Shown here piece after piece: positions 17,705-26,314 of a stretch of DNA of 64,000 nt. The notes beneath the pieces are model-generated. The model ran no database searches and was not told the DNA's origin. It was given only the letters and a program-made list of their open reading frames with translations. The number at the start of each line of letters is the position of its first letter. The stretch's first letter is position 1. The position numbers were made by a program, and so were the translations under genes. This stretch comes from CAYNLK01 sp964398055 (GTDB lineage Bacteria > Chloroflexota > Anaerolineae > 4572-78 > J111): positions 121,159-185,158 of the forward strand of contig CAYNLK010000008.1 of NCBI GenBank assembly GCA_964398055.1, given 5' to 3'.

Positions 17705-17767
17705 CGCATTGTGGACTCTACTATAAGAAAAACTGGTCAAACATGCCTGTTGGTAAGGAGTCTACCC

Positions 17768-20700
17768 GTGTTACGAAATAAAGGAAAAGGCCAAGGTTTA
17801 GTAGAGTTCGCATTAATTCTGCCGATCTTGCTGTTATTACTGCTCGGTATTGTCGAGGGCGCCCGGATCATCTGGGCCTTTATTACCGTGCAAAATGCGG
17901 CCAGAGAGGCGGCCCGCTACGCCGTCACCGGCCGTCCCTTTGCCTGCGGCGGCGACCCGGCTAACAGCCCCGATTATACCGTTTATTGTGACGACTCAAG
18001 CCGGGGCGACCCGTGGTCCACCCAGGTCCTGACCACCACCCGGGTCGCAGCCATCAAAGAGGTGGCTCGCGGGGTGGGCCGGAATCTGGCCGTCAGTGTT
18101 TGGGCCGATGCCGACCTGGGGACCTATAACTTATACAAGAGTACCCCGGGCGCCTTTGGGATTGCCGTCTTGGGCCAGAGTCCGGTTTTTACCCAGGGTT
18201 TATACAATTATGCCGGTGATCCGGGTTGGAATGTGCGGGTAGAAACCTATTACAACGTCAAAATGATCGATCCGATCTACGATGTCCTTATGGGCGGGCA
18301 AACCATCCACCTGTCCGGTCAGGTGGAGTTACAAAACGAAGGTATTGATGCCACCGCTCAACAATATATCGGCGGTATTCTCCCGGATCTGGCCGACAAT
18401 TGTTACGAAGCCGGCACTTGCGGCGGCGGTTCTGTTGCTTTCATTTCGGTCATCGATGAGAATAATGATTTCATTGAACCACAAGGCGGCAGCTTTACCG
18501 TTTCCGTGAACGACCATCTGCCCAATACCGCCTATCGCATCTATTTTACCAACGGCGCCTTCTCCGATTATCGAGAGTTTACCACCGACAGCCTGGGCGG
18601 TTACCTGATCAATTTCCCCATCTCCGTGTCTGCTCCCACCACTTTTGATTTCAGCCAACCCGATTATCGCATTTACACCGCCCTGGCCAGTAACCCCGCC
18701 GCGCCTGTCGCCACCTGTTTGGGCGACCAGACCAACACCCCCTGTTTTAGCGTTGACCGGACCACCAACGCCAGGATCATTGCCGAGAATATCGAGGATA
18801 CGGTCACGATCGATGGTGAAGTGTATACCCAGAAAAGGCAGCCGACCCTGCCGGCGCGCTGGCCGATCAGTTCCTCCATCCCGATCTATCTCTTCGGCCA
18901 CGATACCAATGCCGATTACAACGTGTTGGTGAACGGCTCGCCGGTGACCTTGGTCTACGGCAACGGCTCCACCTCCGCCCAAATCCGGACCGATGCTAAT
19001 TTTGGCAGCAACCAGAACAATCCGGCCTATTTCTTCGCTACCGGCCGTTCCCCCGGCACTTATACCCTCGGCTCCCGGGCTGTCGCCGATGGCTCGGTCG
19101 TCGCCGAGACCACCGTCCAATTGACCCGAGCCCGGCTGGAGGTTCAGGGTGAAACGCCCACCTCTACCCATCCCCAGGGCGACATTGTGACCATCTCGTT
19201 GTGGGAGCATGCGCCCCAGCAGGAGTACCGGATTTATTTTCAGGACGGCGTTTCGAACCCGGTGGCGGTCCGGGTCGACAATAATGGCGTCGAAACCTTC
19301 GGTTATATTGTGCCTTATAGCTCTCATACTCCCGGCGAAGCTGCTATCCCGGTGGATATTTTCACCCTGGATCACGGCCGGGGGCCTAATCCTAACATTA
19401 TCGCCCGGCGCACCATCTGGCTTTACACGCCCGTGGACCCCTACATCAACGTGCCCGGCGGGAACAGGTGGCCGGCCGGCTCCCCCATTACCATTCAACT
19501 CCGCCAGCATACGCCTGATACGGATTATGAGGTCTATATTGAAAATGAGCAGGGCACCTTGTCTCAGTTTATTGGCCGGGTGTGGGCCGAACCCTTTACC
19601 TATACCGACGCCAGCGGCAACACCAGAACCGTCGGCCAGGTTGATCTTAATTACGAAATCCCTTTCTCCTTCACCGGGCTGTATACGATCCGTTCCTACC
19701 TGCCCACCGATCGGAACAATCCTATCGCCAGTTATGAGATTCGGGTCACCGCCAACCCCTACATTAGCGTTGACGGCGGCAAACGCTGGCCGCCCGGCGC
19801 CAGTGTGGTCATTCGCTTGCAGGGCCACGCCGCCAATACCCCCTATCGGGTCTGGCTGGATAAAGATGGTCCCCAGGAATCCTTACTGGGCACGGTTGTA
19901 GTCAACGGCGAAGGCGAAGGGACGCTGAATTACACCATTCCGTTAACCATGCCTTCCCGCATTAGCCCTGACTTCTACCCGATCTATTCCTATCTGAACA
20001 CCACCCTCACCGCCGACAACGGTGAGTTGGAAGTCTACCCGGCCGATTTGCAGATCACCCGGATCGACGTGCCCAGCGTTATTACCGCTGCGGTTGAGAT
20101 CCCCATTACCCTGACCATTGCCAACCGCAACCCGGTCACTATTACCAACACCTACTTCGATGCCGATATCTATGTTAACCCGCCGGTTCCGCCTGACCCG
20201 CTCAATAATGGCCTGCCGCCGGGCGATTACAAACAGTGGATCAACAATATGCCGCCGTCAGGCACCATCACCATTGACGACACCATCATCCTGTTCGGCC
20301 AGCAGAGCCATCAGATTTACGGCCGGGTGGATACCACCCGCAATGTGGCCGAAAGCAACGAGACCAACAATGTCACGCTCAAGTCTCTGGACGCGCTTTG
20401 TCCGGTAGAAGTCAATGATAGATTTGACGATGGGCTGGTCGACGCGGCTTCCACGTACTGGACCCCCACTGACTTTGGCAACAGCGCCGGCACTTCGACC
20501 CGCTCTGAAAGTAACGGCACCCTGACCTTAACCAATAGAGGCTCAAGCGCCCTGACGGCCAATGATAGTGGCAGCAGCGCCGGCTATCATTTCTACAACC
20601 GCCCGGTTGGCAGCGGTCCCTTTGAAGTCTATGTCCGCCTGGATCAAACCGCCCTGAACGGCACCAGCGGCCGGGCCGGCCTGGAAGTGCGGGCCAATAC

Positions 20701-22549
20701 CACCGCCACCGCCGATAAGTTGATGTTGCTGTATCGCAGCAATAACAGCTTGCAAGTGGTTACCCGCCGGAACGGCGTGGTCGACAGCCCGGCCATTATT
20801 TCCTTCTCTTCCAGCCGGGTGCCGATCTGGCTGCGCATCCGCCGCAACGGCGATGAGTTCAACTTCTCTTACGTGCCCGGTGCCACCAGCGATACGCCGC
20901 CCGCGGCCGGTGATTGGGTCAATGCGGCTACGGTCAGCAACTTCATCATGCCTGATTCAGTCCTGGTTGGCCTGGTCAACGCCCCGGCCAGCACCAGCAG
21001 CTTTACGGCTCGTTTCAGGAATTTCCGCATCTGCGCCTCGGCCGCCCTGGGCGGCGTCTCTACCGGCGGCAGCCGCTGCGGCCAGGTGGAGGAAAACGGC
21101 AATGGCCTGGTTGTGGTCGATGCGGTCAACACCATCCTGAATCAGACCGGCGGCAGCCGCCAGTGGACCTCAACCTGGATGAATAACGTGTTAGGCGAGC
21201 CTTTCATGGAAGGGTTGGCTATGACTCCCGATAGCGGGGCCAACCTGGCCGTTGGGGTCGGTCCCCAGGCCACCTACCAGGTCAATATCCAGTCGGGCGG
21301 CACCTACTACGTCTGGCTGGCCGCCTGGGGGCCGGATGCAAACGGCGATAGCGTTTTTGTCAGGTTGAATAATAATCCGGCCAGCACCCTCACCCTCGAA
21401 GGGGCCGCTGTTCCTACCGGCAGCAGCTCTTCGCCCGCCTGGGTCAAAGTGCCCGGCTCCCTCACCGTCAATGCCGGCATCAACACCATCAACCTGTGGG
21501 GCAAAGAGGATGGCTTCAGACTGTTCAAGATCGTCTTGACCCAGAATAACGCCTTTGTTCCGCCGGCCGACGGCATGGCTCAATCGGCCTGCACCATCAT
21601 CAGCCAGCCGCACGTGCCCCCACTGCTCCGGCAATGTCTCAATCCGATCCGCTACGGCGATTTTGAAGGGACGTTGGCCCAGGTGGAGAGTGTGTGGAAG
21701 AAATCTGGTGGGGGCGGATCTACCAGTGTCCATAGCCCTATAGGCTATAACGGGCTCTTTGGCGCTTTTTTGCCTAATGTTTCGGTACTTAATAGTAAAG
21801 CAGTAATTAGCCAGACTTTCAATTTACCGAGTTGGCTTCTTGCTAATACTACAGCCAACACCGCCACCACGGCAAACCTAAATCTGATGCGGGGTATTGA
21901 CCGGAATATATTCGTCGGAAGTGGATCAAGTAATGCTGATGATCAGCTCTACTTCACCTTGCGTTACGCCGCCGAACCGGCCCCGCCGGCTGCCGGCTTT
22001 GATCTGATTACTCCTATCTTAGTAGCCAGCGGCGACCCCAACTCCGGCCTGCCTGATCTGGACTCGAACAACCCCTCACCCAGCCAGTGGACCGGCTTCA
22101 ACCAGGATATCCTGGCCGGGCTGAACCCCTTATCGATCCTGGAGCCGGGCGCGGCGGTAACGGCTTACTTCTACACCCCTAATCTTGGTGAGAATACTGG
22201 CTTTTACCTGGATAATGTCAGCCTGACCTTCTGCACCCAGGAGCCGGCGCCAACCCAGAACCCGGCCCTGGGCCGGATTACCGGCGTCACCCGGCGCTCC
22301 GGCCAGCCTCAGGCGGGCGTTAACGTGTGGGCTTATGCTTACTCCGCCGACGGCAGCACGCCCGGTCCGGTCTTCAGAACCTACTCTATCCAGGACGGCA
22401 CCTTCCGCTTTTTCAATCTGCCGCCGGGCCAGTATCTACTCTATGCCAGCCTGACCGACGGCAACGGCACCTTCTTTGCCACGTTCCGGGTGCCGGTCAG
22501 CGCCGGGAGTGATATCAGGAACATTATTCTCAACGTGGTCACCGGTTAA
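17768..22549 (+). CDS. TadE-like minor pilin fused to a giant adhesin-like ectodomain
   Basis: I chose GTG 17768 (MLRNKGKGQGLVEFAL), which has AAGGAG at 17754-17759; the frame from 17711 lacks a ribosome site. Residues about 8-45 form the TadE signature: GQGLVEFALILP plus one hydrophobic helix and the E/Q-rich follow-on (NAAREAARYAV). TadE proteins are normally 150-250 residues; this one is 1593. The ectodomain shows repeated beta-sandwich units, two of which start YINVPGGNRWPAG and YISVDGGKRWPPG, a CARDB-like unit (about 758-874), a concanavalin-like unit (about 881-1091), a CBM-like unit (about 1107-1261, GTYYVWLAAWGPDANGD) and a C-terminal carboxypeptidase-regulatory-like fold (about 1504-1593). 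Domain names are by sequence style only. It is probably an envelope-anchored adhesin assembled by the Tad machinery encoded downstream. Confidence 0.85.
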   Translation: MLRNKGKGQGLVEFALILPILLLLLLGIVEGARIIWAFITVQNAAREAARYAVTGRPFACGGDPANSPDYTVYCDDSSRGDPWSTQVLTTTRVAAIKEVARGVGRNLAVSVWADADLGTYNLYKSTPGAFGIAVLGQSPVFTQGLYNYAGDPGWNVRVETYYNVKMIDPIYDVLMGGQTIHLSGQVELQNEGIDATAQQYIGGILPDLADNCYEAGTCGGGSVAFISVIDENNDFIEPQGGSFTVSVNDHLPNTAYRIYFTNGAFSDYREFTTDSLGGYLINFPISVSAPTTFDFSQPDYRIYTALASNPAAPVATCLGDQTNTPCFSVDRTTNARIIAENIEDTVTIDGEVYTQKRQPTLPARWPISSSIPIYLFGHDTNADYNVLVNGSPVTLVYGNGSTSAQIRTDANFGSNQNNPAYFFATGRSPGTYTLGSRAVADGSVVAETTVQLTRARLEVQGETPTSTHPQGDIVTISLWEHAPQQEYRIYFQDGVSNPVAVRVDNNGVETFGYIVPYSSHTPGEAAIPVDIFTLDHGRGPNPNIIARRTIWLYTPVDPYINVPGGNRWPAGSPITIQLRQHTPDTDYEVYIENEQGTLSQFIGRVWAEPFTYTDASGNTRTVGQVDLNYEIPFSFTGLYTIRSYLPTDRNNPIASYEIRVTANPYISVDGGKRWPPGASVVIRLQGHAANTPYRVWLDKDGPQESLLGTVVVNGEGEGTLNYTIPLTMPSRISPDFYPIYSYLNTTLTADNGELEVYPADLQITRIDVPSVITAAVEIPITLTIANRNPVTITNTYFDADIYVNPPVPPDPLNNGLPPGDYKQWINNMPPSGTITIDDTIILFGQQSHQIYGRVDTTRNVAESNETNNVTLKSLDALCPVEVNDRFDDGLVDAASTYWTPTDFGNSAGTSTRSESNGTLTLTNRGSSALTANDSGSSAGYHFYNRPVGSGPFEVYVRLDQTALNGTSGRAGLEVRANTTATADKLMLLYRSNNSLQVVTRRNGVVDSPAIISFSSSRVPIWLRIRRNGDEFNFSYVPGATSDTPPAAGDWVNAATVSNFIMPDSVLVGLVNAPASTSSFTARFRNFRICASAALGGVSTGGSRCGQVEENGNGLVVVDAVNTILNQTGGSRQWTSTWMNNVLGEPFMEGLAMTPDSGANLAVGVGPQATYQVNIQSGGTYYVWLAAWGPDANGDSVFVRLNNNPASTLTLEGAAVPTGSSSSPAWVKVPGSLTVNAGINTINLWGKEDGFRLFKIVLTQNNAFVPPADGMAQSACTIISQPHVPPLLRQCLNPIRYGDFEGTLAQVESVWKKSGGGGSTSVHSPIGYNGLFGAFLPNVSVLNSKAVISQTFNLPSWLLANTTANTATTANLNLMRGIDRNIFVGSGSSNADDQLYFTLRYAAEPAPPAAGFDLITPILVASGDPNSGLPDLDSNNPSPSQWTGFNQDILAGLNPLSILEPGAAVTAYFYTPNLGENTGFYLDNVSLTFCTQEPAPTQNPALGRITGVTRRSGQPQAGVNVWAYAYSADGSTPGPVFRTYSIQDGTFRFFNLPPGQYLLYASLTDGNGTFFATFRVPVSAGSDIRNIILNVVTG

Positions 22550-22556
22550 ACGGTAC

Positions 22557-22643
22557 GTTCCCACGCTCTGCGTTTCTCCTCGTTCTCTCGTTCCCAAACT
22601 GAAGTTTGGGAACGAGGGCAAACTTCACGCAGAGCGTGGGAAC
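22557..22643. repeat. nested palindromic element
   Basis: Outer arms GTTCCCACGCTCTGCGT (22557-22573) and its complement (22627-22643) are 17 bases and perfect. An inner 12-bp palindrome (CGTTCCCAAACT, 22589-22600, with 22603-22614) has a 2-base loop. Elements with the GTTCCCACGCTC core are widespread dispersed repeats in bacteria. It lies between two Tad-locus genes and could terminate or stabilise the transcript. Confidence 0.85.
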
Positions 22644-22686
22644 GAGCGAAGGGAACAAGGCAAATAGTTTCTCGAGGAGGTTATTT

Positions 22687-24099
22687 GTGCGAGGCATCGT
22701 CAAAGGTCGAAGGTCAGTTGTAACCGCCGGGTTGTTGGCCGTGCTACTGTTGGTCGCCACCTCGCTGGCGGCCTGGGCGGCCCTGGGCCACTTTCTGACC
22801 AATATCTCCGTAACCGGCACGGACGCCGGCTATCCGGCTGTGGCCGTCAACGGTAACAGCATTGGCTTTGTCTGGTCCGAGCGATATCCAGGCGGCGGCG
22901 CGCTGCAAGGGCCGATTTTTTTGCAGGGCACCACCAATGGTCTCAATTTAGGGCCCAGGCAGGTGGTCGATGCCTCCTTCTCGGAAAATGACCAGTCCTG
23001 GGCGCCCGACATCGCCGCCGATCTAACCACCGTGGGCAGAATGCACCTCGTCTGGAAAAATCTTTTTCAAGGCACCACTCACCGTCTCTTTTACCGGCCC
23101 TGCAACATCGGTTCAACCTGCCAGGCCGAAGAGACCATCGTTTCCAAGAACGACGGCACCTCGGTTGATTTTCCTCAGCTTGCCCTGGGACTGACCAACG
23201 GGGGAATGCACGTTGTTTGGCAGCAGGCGGTGGGTCAAACCGAGCGGAGCATCTGGTATGCCGGCCGGACGGCTGCCAACACCTGGCCTGCTTTTCAGCT
23301 TGCTTCAGGGGTGAACGTCACTAATCCGGCCATTGCCGTCACGACCGGTAGCGGCAATGATTATGTGCACGTGGTGTGGGTCGATAACACCAATAAGCAG
23401 ATTCGTTACCGCCGCGGTACGGTACCTGGCGGCCAGCTTAGAGTGCCGGACGGAAATTGGGGCGCTGTCAAAACTTGGTCAAATCCTGCCGGCGCACTGG
23501 CGGTAGGCTATCCGGCCATCGCCGTCACCGGTAGTACGGTGGTAGTTCTGTTTGATGCGGACACCGGCACAACCAACGAGTACTATGCCCTTTATGACGT
23601 TTCCAGCGACCACGGGACTAACTGGTCGGGGGTGAAAGAGATGTTGACCGATCAAACGCTTCTAGCTAATTTCACCCCAATAGAATCCAAAGTCAATGGG
23701 ACTAACACCGATTACACCGAACGGCTGCAGATCCAGGCCGCCTTTGGGCCGGGCAGTGATGTCCTGCACGTTGTCTGGCACCAGTCGGTTTCAAATGCTG
23801 AGCTTGAACAACTGCGTCACGTTTACTACAGCTCCCGCTCGCTCAGCAGCGGCTCTTGGGAGACGCCCAGTAATAACGCGAACAACAAGTATCGCAGCCG
23901 GCCCAGCGAGGTTTATTCGATCTCCCCGGCCATTGGGGTAGGGCCGGCTGGCCGGCTGCACGTGATCTATATGGAAGGCCAGGATAGTTTTCAGTCTGCC
24001 CTGCCGGCGACTGTTTTTGACATTATTTACAACGGCACAAGCGAGTTGAAGCCGCCTATCAAGGTTTTTTTGCCGCTGATCCTGAAAAATTCGTCCTGA
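22687..24099 (+). CDS. secreted beta-propeller-like protein of the Tad locus
   Basis: 470 residues from GTG 22687, chosen for GAGGAGG six bases upstream; the frame from 22606 runs through the palindrome. A basic start and a hydrophobic helix (VVTAGLLAVLLLVATSLAAW) give a signal peptide or anchor. The body has recurring W/Y-rich blocks spaced about 50-60 residues apart (LHVVWHQSV, MHVVWQQAV, VHVVWVDNT, MHLVWKNLF) as in BNR/sialidase-type propellers. The chain ends IKVFLPLILKNSS, the FLPL-type tail frequent at the C-terminus of Chloroflexota secreted proteins. No catalytic residues were identified. Its position between two TadE genes suggests a surface or periplasm-like partner of the pilus. 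Confidence 0.75.
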   Translation: MRGIVKGRRSVVTAGLLAVLLLVATSLAAWAALGHFLTNISVTGTDAGYPAVAVNGNSIGFVWSERYPGGGALQGPIFLQGTTNGLNLGPRQVVDASFSENDQSWAPDIAADLTTVGRMHLVWKNLFQGTTHRLFYRPCNIGSTCQAEETIVSKNDGTSVDFPQLALGLTNGGMHVVWQQAVGQTERSIWYAGRTAANTWPAFQLASGVNVTNPAIAVTTGSGNDYVHVVWVDNTNKQIRYRRGTVPGGQLRVPDGNWGAVKTWSNPAGALAVGYPAIAVTGSTVVVLFDADTGTTNEYYALYDVSSDHGTNWSGVKEMLTDQTLLANFTPIESKVNGTNTDYTERLQIQAAFGPGSDVLHVVWHQSVSNAELEQLRHVYYSSRSLSSGSWETPSNNANNKYRSRPSEVYSISPAIGVGPAGRLHVIYMEGQDSFQSALPATVFDIIYNGTSELKPPIKVFLPLILKNSS

Positions 24100-24112
24100 C
24101 CTGGTACCCTTT

Positions 24113-24721
24113 ATGTTCAAGTCGCTGAAGCGCCGCGACCTGTTAATTCTAGGCTCGTTTTGGGTGACCACCGCCTGTACCGTTGGCATGATGCTGGCTT
24201 TCTTTATGTTGCGTACATCTGACCTGAGCCAGCCAACGTATCAACTGAATGTCGGTGAAATAACGGCCCAATCGCTTTTTCCCGACGCCCAGGCGGCTGC
24301 CCTGGCCTGGGAGAGCGACGTGCAATTTGTCAGCGCTTCGGCCACCTGGAGTCACGCTTCGCTGACGGAGTTGGAGCAGCCGGTTGAATGGATTTATCGC
24401 TTCTACTCGCCGGCTTTGCAACGGCTGCTCTTTGTGATCGTAACGCCTGAGCGCGAAGTCATCGTGCGGCCGCATCTGGAGCGAACCCGCCGCGAACTGC
24501 GGATTGTCAATCCCGACGAGTGGCGGCTCGACAGCCCGGCGGCCATCACCGCCTGGTTGAATCACGGCGGCGGCGAGTGGCTGAAATTTTCCGCCGAGCG
24601 GATTGTGTCGGCCCAGTTGACCCAAAATTTGGAGACAAACGGGCCGGTCTGGACCATTTCGGGCCTCAATCCGGAGACGGGCGAGAGTGTGGTTTATACG
24701 GTCGAGGCAGGTCAGCCGTAA
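24113..24721 (+). CDS. membrane-anchored protein of unknown function in the Tad locus
   Basis: 202 residues. The ATG at 24113 comes 13 bases after the previous stop, with no clear ribosome site, so coupling is likely. After the basic KSLKRRD comes one membrane helix (about residues 9-34), followed by a soluble ectodomain of roughly 165 residues with alternating strands (VEWIYRFYSPALQRLLFVIV; TPEREVIV; GPVWTISGLNPETGESVVY). The end resembles the last strands of PepSY-type domains, but I cannot assign it. Order in the operon suggests an assembly or quality-control role, which is inference. Confidence 0.7.
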   Translation: MFKSLKRRDLLILGSFWVTTACTVGMMLAFFMLRTSDLSQPTYQLNVGEITAQSLFPDAQAAALAWESDVQFVSASATWSHASLTELEQPVEWIYRFYSPALQRLLFVIVTPEREVIVRPHLERTRRELRIVNPDEWRLDSPAAITAWLNHGGGEWLKFSAERIVSAQLTQNLETNGPVWTISGLNPETGESVVYTVEAGQP

Positions 24722-24741
24722 AGCAAAGGACGTGGAGCTTT

Positions 24742-26094
24742 ATGTACCAAAGTTTAAATTCAAACAAAGGTAAAATCTCTTTCGTCCGGCCAACCGTCCT
24801 GGTGGGCGGGGTGGGGGGCTGGCTGAGTCGCCTCTGGCGACCGCTGGGGGTGAAATCAAGGGGTGGATCGCTGGGCCAGAGCCTGGTCGAGATGGCCATT
24901 GCCGCGCCGCTGCTGCTGTTGATGTTTCTGGGGGTGTTCGAAGTCGGTTGGGCCTTGCGCGGTTACATGGTTTTGGCCAACGCCAACCGGGAGGCGGTCC
25001 GTTTTGCCGTCAAAACCGGGACCTTGAATTTTACGGTCAAAGATGCGGCCCAGGTGGGCTACCACAAGGTCTTGTCCCATACTACGGTCACGGTGGCCCG
25101 CCAATTACCCTTGCAGTTCTTGGGCGCGACTCCCAACGCCACGGTGATTATGAGCCATTTTGTGATCGACACCGGGTTTCCCTGTGTTTTGCACGACGCC
25201 AACGGCCCGATCGTCCCGTACCAGATGAATCCCAATTGCGACTGCACCGTTGATAACGTCAACCACCCCCAATGGTTCCGCCGCGATGACCTGGTGTTGC
25301 ATCCCGATCTGCCCGGTTACGCCTACTATGCTCAAACCTACGGTCTCAGCCGGACCACCCGGCTGGGCGGCGGGAATTATGGGGCCGAGGTAGCCAAACT
25401 GGTCCTGGAGAACGACCAGTTCAACTGCGTAGCCTTGCAAAGCGGCAGCCTGGGTGAAACATCACTCAACAATATCTTTGTCAGCGAGCTAATGTATGAC
25501 CAGCCCCAATTATTGGGCGCGCCGCTGATCTCAAATCCGTTGACCGATCCCATTCCCTTCTATGCTCACACGGCCATGCGGATTACCATCTCCCGGGATG
25601 CCACCGCCACCGACTCCATTGGCCCGGTCTGTGAGTTAGCGCCGATCAGCTTTGCCAAACAGGTTTTTGCCAATCCAGACTCGCCCGGCGAGAATTTGGC
25701 TTTGCAGCTTTACCAGGCCGGCAGCGGCACGCCGGCCTTTACCTGGGTGGTCTGGAACCCGGCCCGCAGCAACGACCCGCGCTACCTGGTTGAGGCGCTG
25801 CACAATCCGCGCCTGTCGCTGCACGATTATCGCGACCCGCTCAATGGCGATATTATCTTGAGCACTAACGAACCGGATCGGCTGGCCGCGGCCGGCAGCG
25901 CGGCCTATGGCAGCAGCACGGTCGATGCGGCCCTGGGGCAATTGGTCAATAAGACTATTCGGGTGCCGGTGTATGGCAGCTCCAATCAGATCGAGCACAT
26001 TGCCTTGCTGAATGTCACCTCGGTCGTCACCGGTACAAATCGACAAATAAGCAGTACTTTTCTGAGGTATGATGACGCCGCCTGTGAGCAGTAA
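24742..26094 (+). CDS. TadE-like pilin-type protein with 400-residue ectodomain
   Basis: 450 residues from ATG 24742 with GGAG at 24734; the open frame extends upstream to 24520 but that part overlaps the previous gene. After a ~45-residue basic leader comes the TadE signature (LGQSLVEMAIAAPLLLLMFL, then GWALRGYMVLANANREAVRFAV). The ectodomain holds three closely spaced Cys in NCDC and nearby HD/CV motifs plus several later Cys, suggesting disulphides. No named domain is recognised. It shares the N-terminal export/anchor module with the giant fusion two genes upstream but not its adhesin repeats. Confidence 0.85.
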   Translation: MYQSLNSNKGKISFVRPTVLVGGVGGWLSRLWRPLGVKSRGGSLGQSLVEMAIAAPLLLLMFLGVFEVGWALRGYMVLANANREAVRFAVKTGTLNFTVKDAAQVGYHKVLSHTTVTVARQLPLQFLGATPNATVIMSHFVIDTGFPCVLHDANGPIVPYQMNPNCDCTVDNVNHPQWFRRDDLVLHPDLPGYAYYAQTYGLSRTTRLGGGNYGAEVAKLVLENDQFNCVALQSGSLGETSLNNIFVSELMYDQPQLLGAPLISNPLTDPIPFYAHTAMRITISRDATATDSIGPVCELAPISFAKQVFANPDSPGENLALQLYQAGSGTPAFTWVVWNPARSNDPRYLVEALHNPRLSLHDYRDPLNGDIILSTNEPDRLAAAGSAAYGSSTVDAALGQLVNKTIRVPVYGSSNQIEHIALLNVTSVVTGTNRQISSTFLRYDDAACEQ

Positions 26095-26111
26095 CACGTG
26101 GCGGGGGTGGA

Positions 26112-26296
26112 GTTAGTTAGTTAGTCAATGTCAATAAGTTAGCACGAGGCTGAAGCCGTCGTGCTGAAAGAACGAAGCCCTACGGGCTAAAATAGGGCGC
26201 TTTGGCGTCCTTTGCTCTCTCAGGGCGATGGCTTTAGCCTCGCCTACAAACTTAATGACACTGGTTAGTTAGTTAGTTAGTTGGTTAGTTGGTTAT
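26112..26296. repeat. GTTA-repeat-bounded palindromic element
   Basis: GTTAGTTAGTTAG (about 26112-26124) and a longer GTTAGTTAGTTAGTTGGTTAG run (about 26263-26296) bracket hairpins such as GCACGA/TCGTGC (26142-26147 and 26159-26164) and GAAGCCCTACGGGCT. It fills the gap before TadG. No reading frame is seen. Confidence 0.7.
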
Positions 26297-26314
26297 TTTA
26301 CGATGAGGTGGGTT

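Larger units (their letters stand above)
17198..17767. other. 570-bp intergenic region upstream of the Tad locus
   Basis: No gene seen. It holds, in order, a terminator-like hairpin, an imperfect palindrome of GTTGGTTAG-type repeats, a CATCCCTCATCCT duplication (about 17463-17488), a near-consensus promoter, an inverted repeat of a dispersed family, and a second hairpin followed by a T run. The last three are described separately. Confidence 0.8.

Noticed and set aside
17711..17767. GTG 17711 as start of the giant TadE fusion
   Set aside because: No ribosome site; AAGGAG at 17754 points to GTG 17768, which places the GQGLVEF signature near the N-terminus as usual.
24520..24741. Longer start for the second TadE protein
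   Set aside because: The extension lies inside the preceding gene in another frame and has no homology to TadE leaders.
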